From NCBI GenBank assembly GCA_945992055.1, contig CAMFVG010000065.1, positions 1-44,804 on the forward strand: 44,804 nt of DNA, given 5' to 3'. Positions 24,301 to 31,371 of the stretch are shown piece by piece. A model generated the notes under the pieces. That model saw only the letters and a list, made by a program, of their open reading frames with translations. It ran no database searches and had not been told where the DNA came from. A program made the translations under genes and the position numbers. Every line of letters starts with the position of its first letter. Position 1 is the first letter of the stretch. The stretch comes from an uncultured Clostridia bacterium. Its GTDB lineage: Bacteria; Bacillota; Clostridia; Lachnospirales; Lachnospiraceae.

Positions 24301-26892
24301 GAGCATACCTGCTACTGCATGACCTGTACCAGTTTCCATAATTGCATTTGTATAAATATTCTCAATTTTTTCTACTGTACCGCGTCCTACAATACCCAAT
24401 CGTCCGGTCGTCGTCTTCATGTAACTATCAACAAGTTTAAAGTTCTTAATAACCGTTGTTCCGGTTGTCTCACCAAATAATCCTGAATTCGCACTCGTAG
24501 CATTGAGGTAAAGTCCACTAATCGTATATCCTTGACCATCAAATGTACCCGCAAACTTACTGTCTGAAGTACCAATTGGTGTCCACATATTATCAGCAAT
24601 TGCTGTTCCTTTTACCCACTTCTTAACAATTGTGCTATCTGCTTTATTCAAAGCAATATTTGCACCAAGTTTGATTGTCTTGCCAGAGAATGTATTTGTT
24701 TTAGCAAGTTCTGCTAAACCATTCAATTGTGCTGCAGTTGTGATAACATATTCTGTTGCGTCTGCATCATACCAACTTGTATCTAAACCTGCTTCATATT
24801 GTTTTTCATTCCACCAGCTAGCAAATGCGCTTAAGATTGGTGTCTGCGCATCTTCTACATTATTTACCCATGCACCATTGTGTCCTGGGAATAATGTATT
24901 TACATTAGCTGTTGCTAATTGCTCTGTAGTTTTTTGACAATCTGCTGCTGTGTAAGCCGTAAAGCCATTTGCATTCCAAGCTTTTGTTGCTGAAGTATAA
25001 CAATTGCTCATTTCCAACCAACCTAATGTAGGATGTTGTGCTGTTGCAAAAAGTCCACCCTTAGCATTGGTAGCAACATTGAATTCACCTGTTGTCAAAC
25101 AATTAGTAAGTTCCATCCACATTGCATTGACATTTCTAGAAAAGAGTCCGCCTACATATGCAGATGTACTTGCATTATTAATTGTCCCTGTGTAAAGACA
25201 ATTAATCATATCAAGACGATATGTATTGTTCAAAGCACCCATGATACCGCCAATGTTAGCAGCACCTGTAGATGAAGAATTAATTTCACCATCAAACCAA
25301 CAGTTTTTGTACAACAAGTGTGGTTCTGTGATAGCCGCTTTATTGTCGCCATCTTTTATAGTTTTGTCCTTCGGGCTCAGACGTCCAACCAATCCACCTA
25401 CGTATGCAGTTGCATTGCTAGACACAAGCACTGCATCACTATAAACGTTCTCCACGCGTTTCAAGCCATATCCATAGGAAACAATTGCACCTACATTTGC
25501 ATAACTAGTTTCAAAATAACTGTTTGTCAAACGTACATTTGCAATTTCCGCATCCTCTCCATTGTTAATGCCTGCATAACCAAAGAGTCCTACAAAAGAA
25601 CTTCCGCCACTTATATACAAACCACTAATGGTATTATTATCACCATCAAAGATACCTCTGAAGTCTGCATTCCATTCATTACCAATTGGTGTCCATGCCA
25701 CAGGCGTTGTATCTGATTTCCATGTTGCAACTCCATCGCTTGCTTCTGAAGCAGGAATTGCAAGACCTTTGTTAACTTCTACACTTCTAACAAGATGAAT
25801 TTCATTTTGATAGAAAAGATCTTTTTTGCCATTTACAATACTAGCCAAACCATAAAGGTCTGAAACAGATGCGATTGCAAATCTTGTTGCAGTTGGGTCT
25901 ACATCATACCAAGATGTATCTGCTGTTCCAGCAACATCTGTGTAGTAGTTTCTATAGATAGTTTTTACTGTACCTTCCGCACCAGTAATCACAAACTTGG
26001 TTGCTGATTTAAGTCCCAAAGCAGTATCTTCGCCACCTAAAGTGATACGTACATTTGAATGTCCGTTTTCAGAAGAAAGGACTTCTACTTGTGTAGCGTC
26101 AGCGCCTGTTCCCTCTGCATTTGGTCCATATGTAGCTGTATATGCTCCGCCTACAGTCATAGCCTGATCTACAGTTACATTGATGATGTTTTCACCAGAG
26201 TCATTAATAGAAACACATCTTTGTTGTCCGAATACTTCTGTTCCGTCTAATGTTTTCCAGAATGCTCTTACCTTATATGTAACACCTTCATTTCCTACCT
26301 CTACAGGAAGTTTTGCTGTCATGAAGTACTCTGAATCTTCTCCTACCATCTTCGGGCTGAAATCATATGTGTCAATTTTTCCACCTGCCACACCCGTTGT
26401 AGAATCAATTCTTGAAAATACTTTGTTTGAAGTATTTCTTACCTTTGTTCCATCCTCTAACTCGAGTTCGAAACCAATCTTACTATAATCCAAACTTTCT
26501 ACAGATGAAACGAAACGAATAACATACTTATCTACATATTTTTCATTTCCGTCTTCATCTTGTACGTCAGATTTTTGTACTACACCGTTTGTAATCTGCA
26601 CTTTCACATCCAAAGTGTCTGCTTTTACAAATTTTGCATGTGTAGCTGTTTCTTTTGTTGCTTTGTTTGCCTGCGTACACACTTCAGATTTGAAATATCC
26701 CGCAAACAAATAGTCTTCCAAATCCGGCACGCCGTCTTTGTCAGAATCATTCCAATTAGCTTCTGCTACTGTTATATAGCTACTTTCGCTTGAAGCTGTT
26801 GCTGCATCTACTTCACTTGCGTTTGGATTCAGGTACATAAATCCTGTTACGATCATTGCAAGTGCAAGTAGAGTTGCTAATACTTTTTTCAT
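21325..26892 (-). CDS. Giant secreted GLUG-repeat protein, N-terminal 1855 residues
   Basis: Starts MKKVLATLLALAMIVTGFMYL, a signal peptide, at ATG 26892; AAGGAG lies 8 nt upstream (the track's 26955 start runs through the upstream peptide gene). A DSDKDGVPDLEDYL calcium-binding-like loop follows, then an N-terminal domain with KYVIRFVSSVESLDYSKIGFEL, a segment I associate with surface proteins of related gut Clostridia. Four complete GLUG units and the start of a fifth follow. The frame then meets TGA at a place where sister units have Trp (NTWTPIG versus YT-stop-TPVT). Read through, the protein would be 2685 residues and end in an MBL domain. No LPXTG, S-layer or dockerin anchor is obvious. 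It is co-transcribed with the 34-residue peptide gene. The product as encoded is likely truncated or null. Confidence 0.85.
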   Translation of the reverse strand: MKKVLATLLALAMIVTGFMYLNPNASEVDAATASSESSYITVAEANWNDSDKDGVPDLEDYLFAGYFKSEVCTQANKATKETATHAKFVKADTLDVKVQITNGVVQKSDVQDEDGNEKYVDKYVIRFVSSVESLDYSKIGFELELEDGTKVRNTSNKVFSRIDSTTGVAGGKIDTYDFSPKMVGEDSEYFMTAKLPVEVGNEGVTYKVRAFWKTLDGTEVFGQQRCVSINDSGENIINVTVDQAMTVGGAYTATYGPNAEGTGADATQVEVLSSENGHSNVRITLGGEDTALGLKSATKFVITGAEGTVKTIYRNYYTDVAGTADTSWYDVDPTATRFAIASVSDLYGLASIVNGKKDLFYQNEIHLVRSVEVNKGLAIPASEASDGVATWKSDTTPVAWTPIGNEWNADFRGIFDGDNNTISGLYISGGSSFVGLFGYAGINNGEDAEIANVRLTNSYFETSYANVGAIVSYGYGLKRVENVYSDAVLVSSNATAYVGGLVGRLSPKDKTIKDGDNKAAITEPHLLYKNCWFDGEINSSSTGAANIGGIMGALNNTYRLDMINCLYTGTINNASTSAYVGGLFSRNVNAMWMELTNCLTTGEFNVATNAKGGLFATAQHPTLGWLEMSNCYTSATKAWNANGFTAYTAADCQKTTEQLATANVNTLFPGHNGAWVNNVEDAQTPILSAFASWWNEKQYEAGLDTSWYDADATEYVITTAAQLNGLAELAKTNTFSGKTIKLGANIALNKADSTIVKKWVKGTAIADNMWTPIGTSDSKFAGTFDGQGYTISGLYLNATSANSGLFGETTGTTVIKNFKLVDSYMKTTTGRLGIVGRGTVEKIENIYTNAIMETGTGHAVAGMLGEFVPAGESVVATFSNCWFDGSITSGGEMAAGIVGNTTARSTITFNNCLNTGNISCVKRAGGILGYINNGWYVSPAWQTDKWLFNNCLSVGDVQTTGTDTWSVEGALIAAVNTNVVSLTVNNSYGVGDNLVGKVGSGTVPEGYLKTRNELIYADETELFPVLVGETENAWVSDGATGWNNTDRGTPILATFAEWWIANIPHDELTVDISWYNDNDTEFTLYDAADLNGLAELAKTNTFSGKTIKLGANIALNKADSTIVKKWVAGTVTPSNTWTPIGTSTTPFAGTFDGQGYTISGLYLDTNVEGAGLFGRTASPSEFRNFKLVDSYMKNSAPSLGIVGKGAVICMENIYTNAVMISTATDRSDVAGFLGTMDKYAADYLQVYTTFRNCWFDGYIEQAKTARKAGGFVAGMSGAASVGFYDCLSTGTVTGGYNIGGFFGAKDTYAVAEIKNCLSVATVIANHTSYANRYGSFYGDHSTSASNSKIYTSYGVLQIVGNGNNPATGTVKTRDELIGTDVATLFPESNAWVNDNQNGWNDTDRGTPILAYFADWWIENVKHDELTVDFSWYDENATEITLTTADQFYSFAQLAKTKNFAGQTVKLGANIVLNEVDETILAKWQEGSAVGKNWTPIGTAAKPFAGTFDGQGNTISGLYLNATASASGVFGTTAATATIQNFKLIDSYMKSTGDQFGLIGDGTFAKIENVYTNAIMCSEGNHVGGFIGRASGSGAEMLISNCWFDGTITQTADTTNSKGTQGGVSGFVGMTAQTTGTRPIFVAQNCLNTGSQSGYTRVGGFIGWHAYGNKEQDSTWANCLMVGSAESDVSATACMFIGDAATSGKTIITNTYTTGTVLLQGGSESYVTYNQDAVKSRVDLYQADLATLFSGSTAWVQDTGYNDVDRGTPILATFAEWWIARQDEGAVEAAPSIAWYSEPVDGAYVIQNKGDLLGFLSLAKKGETFDEKTIKLGANITLNTPNVSEWKAGTDVPTYT
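23513..23622 (-). repeat. 110-bp direct repeat, copy 1
   Basis: Identical by eye to 24614-24723. It encodes the LAELAKTNTFSGKTIKLGANIALNKADSTIVKKW stretch of GLUG unit 3. The copies are 1101 bp apart (exactly 367 codons), so recombination would delete or duplicate one unit in frame. Confidence 0.85.
24614..24723 (-). repeat. 110-bp direct repeat, copy 2
   Basis: Partner of 23513-23622, in GLUG unit 2. Near-identical shorter blocks (for example the part encoding RGTPILATFAEWW) recur in units 3 and 5. Confidence 0.85.
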
Positions 26893-26917
26893 AACGTTCA
26901 CTCCTTCCTTCCTATCT

Positions 26918-27022
26918 TTACGCCCACGGATCATCGCTATCGCCTTCGCCACCAAGTGACAAGCAAACGATATCCTCTAGGTCCAGTTCAATAACTTCTA
27001 CAATTGGTTTTTCGTACTTCAT
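26918..27022 (-). CDS. 34-residue peptide MKYEKP..., co-transcribed with giant gene
   Basis: Not in the ORF track. It reads MKYEKPIVEVIELDLEDIV, then CLSLGGEGDSDDPWA and a TAA. AAGGAAGGG lies 6 nt before the ATG, a very good ribosome site, and a consensus promoter lies 63 nt further upstream. It has no membrane segment: an amphipathic N-terminal half, one cysteine and a Gly/Asp-rich tail. The giant gene starts 25 nt after its stop. Short peptides beginning MKYEKP or MKYETP are, to my recollection, frequent in Clostridia near surface or exported proteins, but I cannot name a family. It could be a leader-like substrate, a regulator or a chaperone of the giant protein. Confidence 0.75.
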   Translation of the reverse strand: MKYEKPIVEVIELDLEDIVCLSLGGEGDSDDPWA

Positions 27023-27084
27023 TTTGATCCCTTCCTTTTTTTATATTCACAATTATTCCAATTATAAAATTATAATTATTCTAT

Positions 27085-27113
27085 ATTCTACCATTCAATT
27101 CTTTTTCAGTCAA
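27085..27113 (-). promoter_or_regulatory. Predicted sigma-A promoter for the peptide/giant-gene operon
   Basis: TTGACT, 17 nt, TAGAAT on minus, 63 nt upstream of the peptide ATG. It starts just downstream of the thrC stop codon, with no terminator seen between thrC and it. Confidence 0.75.
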
Positions 27114-27124
27114 GCAATCTATTC

Positions 27125-28612
27125 TTAATTTATTAAAATTTTCTTAACCGTCTCTTCCATCTTATCTGCATCACATTCTAACGTATGCAAAATTTTTGCA
27201 TTTCGGATTTCTTCAATTGCCTTCGGTGCATCCACTCCGGAAAGCACTTCTAAAGTATCAATCAGATCAAACTCTTCTACTTCATCATATTTCTTATCAA
27301 TAGAGGTCATGACACTTCTTGCAAATTTATAAGGACTTGCCGTGGATGCAATGACCGTCTTACGCGCATCTTTACTTTCTTTTGCATATTTTTCATATAC
27401 TGATGCTGCCACTGCCGTATGGGTGTCCATTACATATCCGGTCTTTGCGTAAGTGTCTGCAATCTTTTCTTTTACTTCTTTTTCTGTCGCATAACCCGCT
27501 GCAAAATCCGAAAGGTTCTCTTTCATTTCATCCGTAAGCGCATACGCCCCTTTTTCCTTCAATGCTTCCATAAGTTCTCGATTCTTACTTGCATCGCATC
27601 CTGCAATCAAGTAAATAAGCCTTTCCAGATTGCTGGAGATGAGAATGTCCATGGATGGAGATATGGTGAGAATGAATTCTCGGTTCTTGTCATAAACCCC
27701 TGTTTCAAAGAAATCAAACAAAACTTTATTTTCATTGGAAGCACAGATAAGTTTGCCAATCGGCATTCCCATCTGTTTTGCAAAATAGGCTGCCAGGATA
27801 TTTCCAAAGTTTCCGGTCGGAACTACCACATTCATTTCTTCCCCCGCTTCAATTTCCCCATTCTGCAATAACTTTGCGTAAGCATACACATAGTATACAA
27901 TCTGCGGAACCAAACGTCCGATGTTAATGGAGTTTGCTGAAGAAAATTGGTATCCTTTTTCCGCCATCTCTTTTGCCAATTCTTTATTTTCAAAGATTGC
28001 TTTTACTCCACTTTGTGCACAGTCAAAGTTTCCATGAATGGCAACAACCGATGTGTTGTCCCCTTTCTGTGTCACCATCTGCAATTCCTGCACTTTGCTG
28101 ACTCCGTTCTTTGGATAGAATACGATAATCTTTGTTCCCTCCACATCTGCAAATCCTGCAAGTGCTGCTTTTCCGGTATCCCCGGATGTGGCAGTCAAGA
28201 TAACAATCTCATTTTTCACTTGATTCTTTTTTGCAGAGGTGGTAAGAAGATGTGGCAAGATAGAAAGTGCCATATCCTTAAATGCGATTGTCGCTCCGTG
28301 GAAAAGTTCCAGATAATATGTATCCTCTACTTTTGCAAGTGGTGCGATTGTTTCCGTGTCAAACTTGTCATCATATGCTTTTTCGATACAGCTCTTTAAT
28401 TCTTCCTCCGTAAAGTCTGTCAAAAACTGCTTCATAACTACATATGCGGTTTCCTGGTAGGACATGTCTTTTAAAGCTTCCAATGTTACATCAAGCTTCG
28501 GAATCTGAACCGGCATAAATAATCCACCGTCATCTGCCAGCCCTTTCAATATAGCTTCGGAAGCCGTCACTTTATATGCTTCACTTCTCGTACTCTTATA
28601 CATCAATTCCAT
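27125..28612 (-). CDS. thrC: Threonine synthase
   Basis: PLP enzyme that makes threonine from O-phosphohomoserine. About 495 residues. Motifs: DDGGLFMPVQIPKL, HGATIAFKDMALSILPHLL (PLP lysine), TATSGDTGKAAL and VPTGNFGNILAAYFAKQMG. The start at ATG 28612 (MELMYKSTRS) has GAGGG about 9 nt upstream; the track's 15 extra residues lie inside the preceding gene. It overlaps the nhaC-family stop by 17 nt and is therefore translationally coupled to a transporter gene, which hints that the transporter may handle an amino acid or an ion linked to amino-acid flux. Confidence 0.95.
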   Translation of the reverse strand: MELMYKSTRSEAYKVTASEAILKGLADDGGLFMPVQIPKLDVTLEALKDMSYQETAYVVMKQFLTDFTEEELKSCIEKAYDDKFDTETIAPLAKVEDTYYLELFHGATIAFKDMALSILPHLLTTSAKKNQVKNEIVILTATSGDTGKAALAGFADVEGTKIIVFYPKNGVSKVQELQMVTQKGDNTSVVAIHGNFDCAQSGVKAIFENKELAKEMAEKGYQFSSANSINIGRLVPQIVYYVYAYAKLLQNGEIEAGEEMNVVVPTGNFGNILAAYFAKQMGMPIGKLICASNENKVLFDFFETGVYDKNREFILTISPSMDILISSNLERLIYLIAGCDASKNRELMEALKEKGAYALTDEMKENLSDFAAGYATEKEVKEKIADTYAKTGYVMDTHTAVAASVYEKYAKESKDARKTVIASTASPYKFARSVMTSIDKKYDEVEEFDLIDTLEVLSGVDAPKAIEEIRNAKILHTLECDADKMEETVKKILIN

Positions 28613-29885
28613 CTGTCTTTTCCCTCTCTTTACTAAATATAATGAAACATACTGCACTGATTGCCATCAAAATCGGATAGTACAAATACGGCATGATTTC
28701 AAATGGTGTCAACGCAGTCAATGTTGCTGCTGATAGTAGTTGCGCTCCATAAGGAAGCAATCCCTGTCCTACGGATGTGAAAATATCAAGGAGAGACGCC
28801 GAACGTTTGGCATCCACGCCAAACTCCTCTGAAATTTCCTTGGCAATCGGTCCCGCCATCACAATGGCAACCGTATTGTTTGCAGTACATGCATCTAGCA
28901 CCAGAGACAGTCCTGCGATTCCAAGTTCTGCACCTTTCTTTCCTTTAATCCCTTTGCGGATGAAATCCAAAACGAACTGAATACCGCCATTTTTCTTAAC
29001 CAAGGAAACAATGCATGCTACCACAATGGAAATTACGGTAATATCATACATCCCCATGACGCCGTCACCAACTACTTGGAACACATCCTTTAAAGCCAAA
29101 CTTTGTGTACCTACGCCCACAAGAAGTGACACGACCGTTCCTCCTATCAAAACCACAAACACATTGATGCCGATTAACGCACCCACAAGAACTAATATGT
29201 AAGGAAGGATTTGTAGCAAGTTGTAAGAAAGCTCTTCTGTCATCTGATAGTTACTATTTCTTGTAATAAATAAGAAAATAAGAATCGTAACAATCGCTGC
29301 CGGAAGTACAATCAAAAAGTTTGCTTTAAACTTATCCTTCATCTCGCACCCTTGGGTCTTTACCGCTGCAATCGTGGTATCGGATATCATGGATAGGTTA
29401 TCCCCAAACATAGCTCCACAAACAACTGCACCAATACAAATGGCCATGGCATATCCGGTCTTTTCACTAATACCTACTGCAATCGGCGCCAAGGCAGCAA
29501 TGGTTCCCATGGACGTTCCCATGGATACCGAGATAAAGCACCCTATCACAAACAGCCCAACCACTGCGATATTCGATGGCAAAATAGATAGTCCAAAGTT
29601 TACCGTACTCTCCACACCACCTGCTGCAGTTACTGCTCCGGAAAACGCTCCCGCGCAGAGGAAAATCAAACACATGGTGATGATATTTTCATTTCCAACA
29701 CCTTCTGAAATGGTGGCCATCTTTTCTGAAAAGGACAGGTTTCTGTTTTGCAAAAACGCAACCGCCAGTGCAATCAGAAATGCAACAATGGCCGGCATAG
29801 CGTAGAAATCTTTCATCACAATTCCTGCACCTAAAAATATAATCAAAAATACTCCGATAGGAAGTAACGCTATCGCTTTCTTCAT
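28596..29885 (-). CDS. NhaC-family Na+/H+ antiporter
   Basis: A 429-residue polytopic membrane protein of the NhaC/YuiF type with roughly 11-12 hydrophobic segments. Conserved polar stretches in membrane segments are MGTSMGTIAALAPIAVGIS, GAMFGDNLSMISDTTIAA and DACTANNTVAIVMAGPIA. Members exchange Na+ for H+ and some are linked to amino-acid transport; co-transcription with thrC favours the latter slightly. AGGAGG lies 6 nt before the ATG, and an extended -10 promoter is found about 35 nt upstream. Confidence 0.88.
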   Translation of the reverse strand: MKKAIALLPIGVFLIIFLGAGIVMKDFYAMPAIVAFLIALAVAFLQNRNLSFSEKMATISEGVGNENIITMCLIFLCAGAFSGAVTAAGGVESTVNFGLSILPSNIAVVGLFVIGCFISVSMGTSMGTIAALAPIAVGISEKTGYAMAICIGAVVCGAMFGDNLSMISDTTIAAVKTQGCEMKDKFKANFLIVLPAAIVTILIFLFITRNSNYQMTEELSYNLLQILPYILVLVGALIGINVFVVLIGGTVVSLLVGVGTQSLALKDVFQVVGDGVMGMYDITVISIVVACIVSLVKKNGGIQFVLDFIRKGIKGKKGAELGIAGLSLVLDACTANNTVAIVMAGPIAKEISEEFGVDAKRSASLLDIFTSVGQGLLPYGAQLLSAATLTALTPFEIMPYLYYPILMAISAVCFIIFSKEREKTDGIDV

Positions 29886-29917
29886 CTGATTCCTCCTAAT
29901 TTTCTATAATCCAATCT

Positions 29918-29926
29918 ATTGTAGCA
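29918..29926 (-). promoter_or_regulatory. Extended -10 promoter element of nhaC-family gene
   Basis: TGCTACAAT on minus gives an extended -10 (TGn-TACAAT) without a good -35. It lies downstream of the RNA terminator, so the antiporter gene need not depend on read-through. Confidence 0.45.
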
Positions 29927-29968
29927 CATATTTCCAAAGAAAAAAAGAATTTGTATGATTGTCATCGT

Positions 29969-30079
29969 AAAAAAGAAAAGCACCAGATACACTCTGATGC
30001 TTTTCTAGATACTGCTTACTTTGTCGCTTACCAGACGACAAGGTTCAAATACTTAAGATTCAACGAACCTTCATACTAC
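29969..30079 (-). ncRNA. Candidate structured RNA (sRNA or leader) upstream of nhaC-family gene
   Basis: From the predicted start, the minus strand folds into AAGGTTC/GAACCTT (18-nt loop), an abutting GTCG/CGAC hairpin with loop TCTGGTAAG, a short single-stranded stretch, and a terminator stem AAAAGCATCAGA/TCTGGTGCTTTT followed by CTTTTTT. It therefore has its own promoter and its own terminator. It has no ORF of note. It may be a free small RNA, or a riboswitch-type attenuator for the antiporter and thrC. I compared it from memory with the common riboswitches (SAM, lysine, purine, TPP, FMN, c-di-GMP, ydaO, fluoride, ZTP, T-box) and it matches none. Confidence 0.55.
29975..30005 (-). terminator. 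Terminator of the candidate RNA
   Basis: A 12-bp stem with one G-U pair and a 5-nt loop, followed by CTTTTTT on minus. Confidence 0.85.
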
Positions 30080-30085
30080 ATGGAT

Positions 30086-30114
30086 AGTATATCACTAAAA
30101 AATTAAAAAGACAA
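30086..30114 (-). promoter_or_regulatory. Predicted sigma-A promoter of the candidate RNA
   Basis: TTGTCT, 17 nt, TATACT on minus. The predicted start is near 30079. Confidence 0.6.
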
Positions 30115-30230
30115 GTTTTATATGCTTCATTATTAAACTTTCGTCATATTCTGTAGGAAATAATATGGTAGTGGAATGTGCTGGTAACACATTGACGTAT
30201 AATTTTATTCCGCATATAAAACCGACTTAA

Positions 30231-30314
30231 TTATTTAAAAATCTCAATACAATAAAGTATAAGATTTGCAACACCTAAAAGTGTCATTATTTTGTAGTAT
30301 GTTTCGCCTTTCAT
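30231..30314 (-). CDS. 27-residue predicted membrane peptide
   Basis: Too short for the ORF track. MKGETYYKIMTLLGVANL then ILYCIEIFK and TAA. AAAGGGG lies 8 nt upstream of the ATG, a good ribosome site. About 15 central residues are hydrophobic enough for one membrane helix. It lies 83 nt after the surface-assembly operon and could be its last cistron. It might be a small membrane regulator or a type I toxin-like peptide; nothing decides this. Confidence 0.4.
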   Translation of the reverse strand: MKGETYYKIMTLLGVANLILYCIEIFK

Positions 30315-30397
30315 CTCATGTACCCCTTTCTCCCTACAATCCACAAAGTTATGTAGATATGGCGTGCAATCCAGATGAACTGGCATATCAACCAAAT

Positions 30398-30853
30398 TTA
30401 ATTTCCCCTTCTACGACAATAAAGAATTATCGCCACAACGACTAATGCTCCTCCCCCGATTCCGGCATAGCGTAAGCCCACGCTCGCATCACCTGTTTTT
30501 GGTGTCGCAACCGTGCGAGTATATTTGGGTATGACAGTAATGTCATACATCATCTTCTTCTCTTCTTCACTCCACATCGGTATCTTAACCTCACTGACGG
30601 CAAAGGTGAGTTCTTCCGTGTTTGGAACCTGTATCTCATACATGCCTGCTTCCAAATCTTGTACAATAGCTTTTCCTTGGTCATCTACCAACACCTCTGC
30701 TTCCTTTTTACCATCTCTTTTCAATGCCAATATTTTCCCACTCATTTCTTTTGGCAATTCCACACGTACCGTTCCCGTTGCCGCCAGGACAGGCAAAGGG
30801 GACAGGCAAATCATAAGACTGCAAAAAGCAAGCAACATTCCTATTTTTTTCAT
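30398..30853 (-). CDS. Sortase-anchored surface protein with TPKTG motif
   Basis: 151 residues: a signal peptide (MKKIGMLLAFCSLMICLSPLPVLA), a compact domain resembling a SpaA/Cna-B beta-sandwich (VRVELPKEMSGKILALKRDG, VQDLEAGMYEIQVP), then TPKTG at about residues 117-121, a hydrophobic helix and an RRRGN tail. The sorting motif departs from LPXTG at its first position. It starts 7 nt after the sortase stop. It is probably a minor or base subunit of the surface structure. Last clear gene of the operon. Confidence 0.8.
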   Translation of the reverse strand: MKKIGMLLAFCSLMICLSPLPVLAATGTVRVELPKEMSGKILALKRDGKKEAEVLVDDQGKAIVQDLEAGMYEIQVPNTEELTFAVSEVKIPMWSEEEKKMMYDITVIPKYTRTVATPKTGDASVGLRYAGIGGGALVVVAIILYCRRRGN

Positions 30854-30860
30854 ATTCTGT

Positions 30861-31370
30861 TCACTTTATCCTTTCTCCTGTCACAATCAACCGATGAGTA
30901 TGAATCCCATAGGGTGTACAGGTAATTAAAGATACCAGTTCCTTTCCATCCATCCGCTTCAGACTTTCCGTATCATCAGGCAAAATAATCTGTATATTAC
31001 ACACCCGATAGCAAAGTGTTTTCTCCTCTTGCAGGATATAAAACTCATCTCCCTTTTCCATTTCATCCAGGTGTTTCAGTAATGTGGCATGCGGCAGTCC
31101 ACGATGCCCCGCAAGCAAACTGTGTGTTCCAAATCCACTTCCTGGCGCATCACTGTTTGCCACCCATCCCACACCTAGTTCCAACACCTTCTCGTTATCA
31201 CATGGATAGATTGGTAACTGCACCTCGATTTTGGGAATTGTAAGCTCCCCTACTAGTTCTTCTTTGTCGGATGCTAAAATTTTCTGTTGCTTCCACGTGG
31301 AGATTCTATTTCCCACATAAGGGTAAATACATAAAATAATCCCCACAAGCAATAGTATCTTTTTCCACAT
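30861..31370 (-). CDS. Class C (pilin-type) sortase
   Basis: A 169-residue transpeptidase with one N-terminal membrane helix (ILLLVGIILCIYPYVG). The catalytic triad is His89 (LAGHRGLPHATL), Cys151 (LITCTPYGIHTHR) and Arg160. The TPYGxxTHRL sequence is typical of class C sortases that polymerise pilins. It lacks the C-terminal membrane helix that many class C enzymes have. I start at ATG 31370, one base after the upstream TAA; the track's earlier start lies in the preceding gene. Confidence 0.9.
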   Translation of the reverse strand: MWKKILLLVGIILCIYPYVGNRISTWKQQKILASDKEELVGELTIPKIEVQLPIYPCDNEKVLELGVGWVANSDAPGSGFGTHSLLAGHRGLPHATLLKHLDEMEKGDEFYILQEEKTLCYRVCNIQIILPDDTESLKRMDGKELVSLITCTPYGIHTHRLIVTGERIK

Positions 31371-31371
31371 A

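Larger units (their letters stand above)
20430..25920 (-). repeat. Five GLUG-type beta-helix units, about 360 residues each
   Basis: Each unit opens with a (S/A)WY motif, at full-length residues of about 328, 707, 1074, 1431 and 1794, giving spacings of 379, 367, 357 and 363. Within units the order recurs: LGANI(A/V/T)LN, WTPIG, FDGQG or FDGDN, (T/S)ISGLY, NCWFDG, (V/I)GG(L/I)(V/M)G, and, in units 2-4, RGTPIL. GGxxG pieces are the GLUG motif of secreted beta-helix proteins. The fifth unit is the most diverged and carries the TGA. Confidence 0.85.
29886..30397. other. 512-bp interval without an annotated gene
   Basis: Reading on minus, this holds a 27-codon ORF (30231-30314), a promoter (30086-30114), a candidate 110-nt RNA with terminator (29969-30079) and the extended -10 box of the nhaC-family gene. 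Between 30115 and 30230 I see only AT-rich sequence with a small AATGTG/CACATT hairpin. Confidence 0.6.

Noticed and set aside
20450-25920. CRISPR array or tandem DNA repeat
   Set aside because: The repeats are protein-coding, about 1.1 kb in period and diverged; there are no short direct repeats with spacers anywhere in the window.
21347-26793. Many plus-strand ORFs of 60-151 codons opposite the giant gene
   Set aside because: They are shadows of the repetitive minus-strand coding sequence: no ribosome sites, low-complexity products that repeat with the GLUG units.
29969-30079. Known riboswitch (lysine, SAM, c-di-GMP, fluoride, ydaO) or T-box for nhaC-thrC
   Set aside because: None of the core motifs of these classes is present; kept only as an untyped RNA candidate.
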